A DNA stretch of 64,000 nt from Kitasatospora sp. NA04385 (GTDB taxonomy: Bacteria; Actinomycetota; Actinomycetes; Streptomycetales; Streptomycetaceae), in NCBI RefSeq assembly GCF_013364235.1, contig NZ_CP054919.1, positions 5,302,267 to 5,366,266 on the forward strand, given 5' to 3'. The notes beneath the pieces were generated by a model, which was not told the DNA's origin, did no database searches, and saw nothing but the letters and a program-made list of their open reading frames with translations. How positions within the stretch are numbered: position 1 is the stretch's first letter; each line of letters begins with the position of its first letter. This document shows, piece by piece, positions 61,930 through 64,000 of the stretch. The translations under genes were made by a program, and so were the position numbers.

Positions 61930-62124
61930 ATGTCCGAGACGACCACCGGGGCCGCCCGCTCCACGGCCAACCCGCGCCGCACCACCCTGGCCTCCGTCGC
62001 GGACTTCCCCGGCTCGGCCGGCCGCACCGCCCCCGCGTACGCCGCCGAGCTGCCCCCCGTCACCGCCAACCCGCGCCGCACGGTCCTGATGACCGCCCCG
62101 GCCCCCCGCCTGCCGCGGGACTGA
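61930..62124 (+). CDS. Small protein with repeated TANPRRT motif (64 aa)
   Basis: ATG 61930; AAGGG lies 11-12 nt upstream, so GTG 61918 (adding MLTQ) cannot be excluded. Two near-identical nonapeptides, TANPRRTTL (12-20) and TANPRRTVL (45-53), flank an Ala/Pro-rich middle. No signal peptide or transmembrane segment and no known domain. No cysteines, so not a metal or lanthipeptide-like sequence. It lies under the CRP-type site and 104 nt before the FAH-family gene. Function unknown. Confidence 0.6.
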   Translation: MSETTTGAARSTANPRRTTLASVADFPGSAGRTAPAYAAELPPVTANPRRTVLMTAPAPRLPRD

Positions 62125-62228
62125 CCCGCGCGCCGATAACCTGGTGGCACGAGCCGGGCCCGGTACTGCGGGCTCGGCAGCCGCCCGGGAGCGTCCGGGC
62201 GGCCGACGAACCGAGAGGTTGCAGGGCT

Positions 62229-63026
62229 GTGCGTATCGCCAGGTTCTCCGTCCGTGAAGGGAGCCCCGCGGCGGGCTCGGTCTCCTTCGGCATCATCGAG
62301 GGGGACGCCGCACAACCCGACTCGCTGGTGGTGCACACCCTGGCCGGCCACCCCTTCGGCACCCCCCAGCCGACCGGCGAGACCCACCGCCTGCAGGACG
62401 TCCGGCTGCTGGCCCCGATGCTCCCCAGCAAGATCGTCGCGGTCGGCCGCAACTACGCCGCGCACGCCGCCGAGCTGGGCAACGAGGTCCCCGCCGTCCC
62501 GCTGACGTTCTTCAAGCCCTCCACCGCCGTCATCGGCCCCACCGAGTCGATCGCCTACCCGCCGTTCTCCGCGGACGTGCAGTACGAGGCCGAACTCGCC
62601 GTGGTGATCGGCCGGATGTGCCGCGAGGTGCCGCTGGAGCGCGTCTCCGAGGTGGTCTTCGGCTACACCTGCGCCAACGACGTCACCGCCCGCGACGTGC
62701 AGCAGCGCGAGGGCCAGTGGGCCCGCGCCAAGGGCTTCGACACCTCCTGCCCGCTCGGCCCGTGGATCGAGACCGACCTCGACCCCGCCGACCTGGCCGT
62801 CACCTGCACCGTCAACGGCGAGCTCCGCCAGGCCGGCCGCACCTCCCAGATGGTCCGCTCGGTCGCCGAGCTGATCGTGCACGTCTCCGAGGCGATGACC
62901 CTGCTCCCGGGCGACGTCATCCTCACCGGCACCCCCGCGGGCGTCGGCCCGCTGGAGATCGGCGACGAGGTCGCCGTCTCCGTCGAGGGCATCGGCACCC
63001 TCTCCAACAAGGTCGTCAAGCGATGA
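62229..63026 (+). CDS. Fumarylacetoacetate hydrolase (FAH)-family protein
   Basis: 265 aa, GTG with GAGAGG upstream. FAH fold with KIVAVGRNYAAHAAE, FFKPSTAVIGP, the metal ligands in YEAELAVVIGR, GYTCANDVTARDVQ and GDVILTGTPAGVGPL. Members hydrolyse or decarboxylate/isomerise 1,3-diketo acids, including oxaloacetate. The substrate is not set by context. It is 14 nt upstream of gltX, so the two are probably co-transcribed. Confidence 0.92.
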   Translation: MRIARFSVREGSPAAGSVSFGIIEGDAAQPDSLVVHTLAGHPFGTPQPTGETHRLQDVRLLAPMLPSKIVAVGRNYAAHAAELGNEVPAVPLTFFKPSTAVIGPTESIAYPPFSADVQYEAELAVVIGRMCREVPLERVSEVVFGYTCANDVTARDVQQREGQWARAKGFDTSCPLGPWIETDLDPADLAVTCTVNGELRQAGRTSQMVRSVAELIVHVSEAMTLLPGDVILTGTPAGVGPLEIGDEVAVSVEGIGTLSNKVVKR

Positions 63027-63040
63027 AGGAAGCAGCAAGC

Positions 63041-64000
63041 GTGACTGACGCAGACATCAACGGCTCCGCCGCGGGCAAGGACCCCGCCGTCCGGGTCCGC
63101 TTCTGCCCCTCCCCGACCGGCAACCCGCACGTCGGCCTGGTCCGCACCGCCCTGTTCAACTGGGCCTACGCCCGGCACAACGGCGGCACCCTGGTCTTCC
63201 GGATCGAGGACACCGACGCGGCCCGGGACTCCGAGGAGTCCTACGAGCAGCTGCTCGGCGCCATGCGCTGGCTCGGCTTCGACTGGAACGAGGGCCCCGA
63301 GGTCGGCGGCCCGCACGCCCCCTACCGCCAGTCGCAGCGGATGGACGTCTACGCCGACGTCGCCGAGCGCCTGCGCGCGGCCGGCCACGCCTACCCCTGC
63401 TACTGCACCACCGAGGAGCTGGACGCCCGCCGCGAGGCCGCCCGCGCCGCCGGCCGGCCCTCCGGCTACGACGGCCACTGCCGCGACCTGACGGCCGAGC
63501 AGATCGCCGCCCACGAGGCCGAGGGCCGTCCGTCGATCCTCCGCTTCCGGATGCCCGACACCATCCTCGCCTTCGACGACCTGGTCCGCGGCCCGATCTC
63601 CTTCGACCCGAAGGACGTCCCCGACTACGGCATCGTCCGGGCCAACGGCGCCCCGCTGTACACCCTGGTCAACCCGGTCGACGACGCCCTGATGGAGATC
63701 ACCCACGTCCTGCGCGGCGAGGACCTGCTCTCCTCGACGCCCCGTCAGATCGCCCTCTACGCCGCGCTGGCGGAGATCGGCGTCGGCAACGGCACCACCC
63801 CGCGGTTCGGCCACCTGCCGTACGTGATGGGCGAGGGCAACAAGAAGCTCTCCAAGCGCGACCCGCAGGCCTCGCTCAACCTCTACCGCGAGCGCGGCTT
63901 CCTCCCCGAGGGCCTGCTCAACTACCTGGCCCTGCTGGGCTGGTCGCTCGCCGAGGACCGCGACATCTTCGACATCGACGAGATGGTCGCCGCCTTCGAC
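63041..64000 (+). CDS. gltX: Glutamyl-tRNA synthetase (3' partial)
   Basis: 320 codons visible, GTG start; the gene runs off the right edge. Class I synthetase: FCPSPTGNPHVGL with the HIGH variant HVGL, the FRIEDTDAARD segment, CYCTTEEL, and GNKKLSKRDP as the KMSKS motif. It charges tRNA-Glu. GTG follows the FAH gene with AAGGAAG about 8-14 nt upstream. Confidence 0.97.
   Translation, partial: MTDADINGSAAGKDPAVRVRFCPSPTGNPHVGLVRTALFNWAYARHNGGTLVFRIEDTDAARDSEESYEQLLGAMRWLGFDWNEGPEVGGPHAPYRQSQRMDVYADVAERLRAAGHAYPCYCTTEELDARREAARAAGRPSGYDGHCRDLTAEQIAAHEAEGRPSILRFRMPDTILAFDDLVRGPISFDPKDVPDYGIVRANGAPLYTLVNPVDDALMEITHVLRGEDLLSSTPRQIALYAALAEIGVGNGTTPRFGHLPYVMGEGNKKLSKRDPQASLNLYRERGFLPEGLLNYLALLGWSLAEDRDIFDIDEMVAAFD

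Overview
The window is very GC-rich actinobacterial chromosome, almost certainly Streptomyces or Kitasatospora. The evidence is a strong G/C preference at third codon positions, GTG starts, and a core gene order (membrane GGDEF/EAL protein, ilvB-ilvN-ilvC-serA, leuB, ilvE, cimA, two conservon operons, a FAH-family gene, gltX) that I recall as typical of Streptomyces chromosomes. No plasmid, phage, insertion sequence, CRISPR array or tRNA was recognised.

Positions 1 to about 32.1 kb are part of a biosynthetic gene cluster that continues off the left edge. It encodes a 5'-truncated acyl-CoA ligase fused to a tandem ABM-type monooxygenase, an SDR with an enoyl-reductase-like catalytic spacing, and two group A flavin hydroxylases. 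It also carries a near-complete dTDP-2,3,6-trideoxyhexose pathway: thymidylyltransferase, 4,6-dehydratase, 2,3-dehydratase, 3-ketoreductase, PLP/[2Fe-2S] 3-dehydratase, 3(,5)-epimerase and 4-ketoreductase. The products are most simply D-amicetose/L-rhodinose-type sugars. Three GT-B glycosyltransferases are present. Embedded in the cluster is a dedicated anthranilate branch: class II DAHP synthase, fused TrpE-TrpG anthranilate synthase and a 2-aminobenzoate-CoA ligase-like enzyme. Next to it are two KAS III-like acyltransferases of the CerJ type, each packaged with a 14-TM MFS exporter and a TetR regulator. The best reading is an aromatic glycoside with deoxysugars that may carry an anthraniloyl-type ester. 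No minimal PKS lies in the window, so the aglycone is unknown.

From 32.3 to 50.1 kb lies primary metabolism: a membrane diguanylate cyclase with a degenerate EAL domain, branched-chain amino acid genes, serA, a secreted subtilisin-like protease with an apparent N-terminal frameshift, and two Uma2-family genes. Transcription attenuators with leader peptides are visible before ilvB (13 aa, ILVL core) and before cimA (16 aa, L-L-I-I core).

From 50.2 to 61.5 kb two complete conservons (cvnA-B-C-D) lie in tandem on the minus strand. Their cvnD GTPase genes are 615/616 nt identical while the flanking genes are diverged, a signature of gene conversion. The upstream cvnA copy shows several reading-frame switches in its GC-rich Pro/Gln tail. 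The last 2.5 kb carry a perfect CRP-type palindrome, a small repeat-containing protein, a FAH-family enzyme and the 5' part of gltX.
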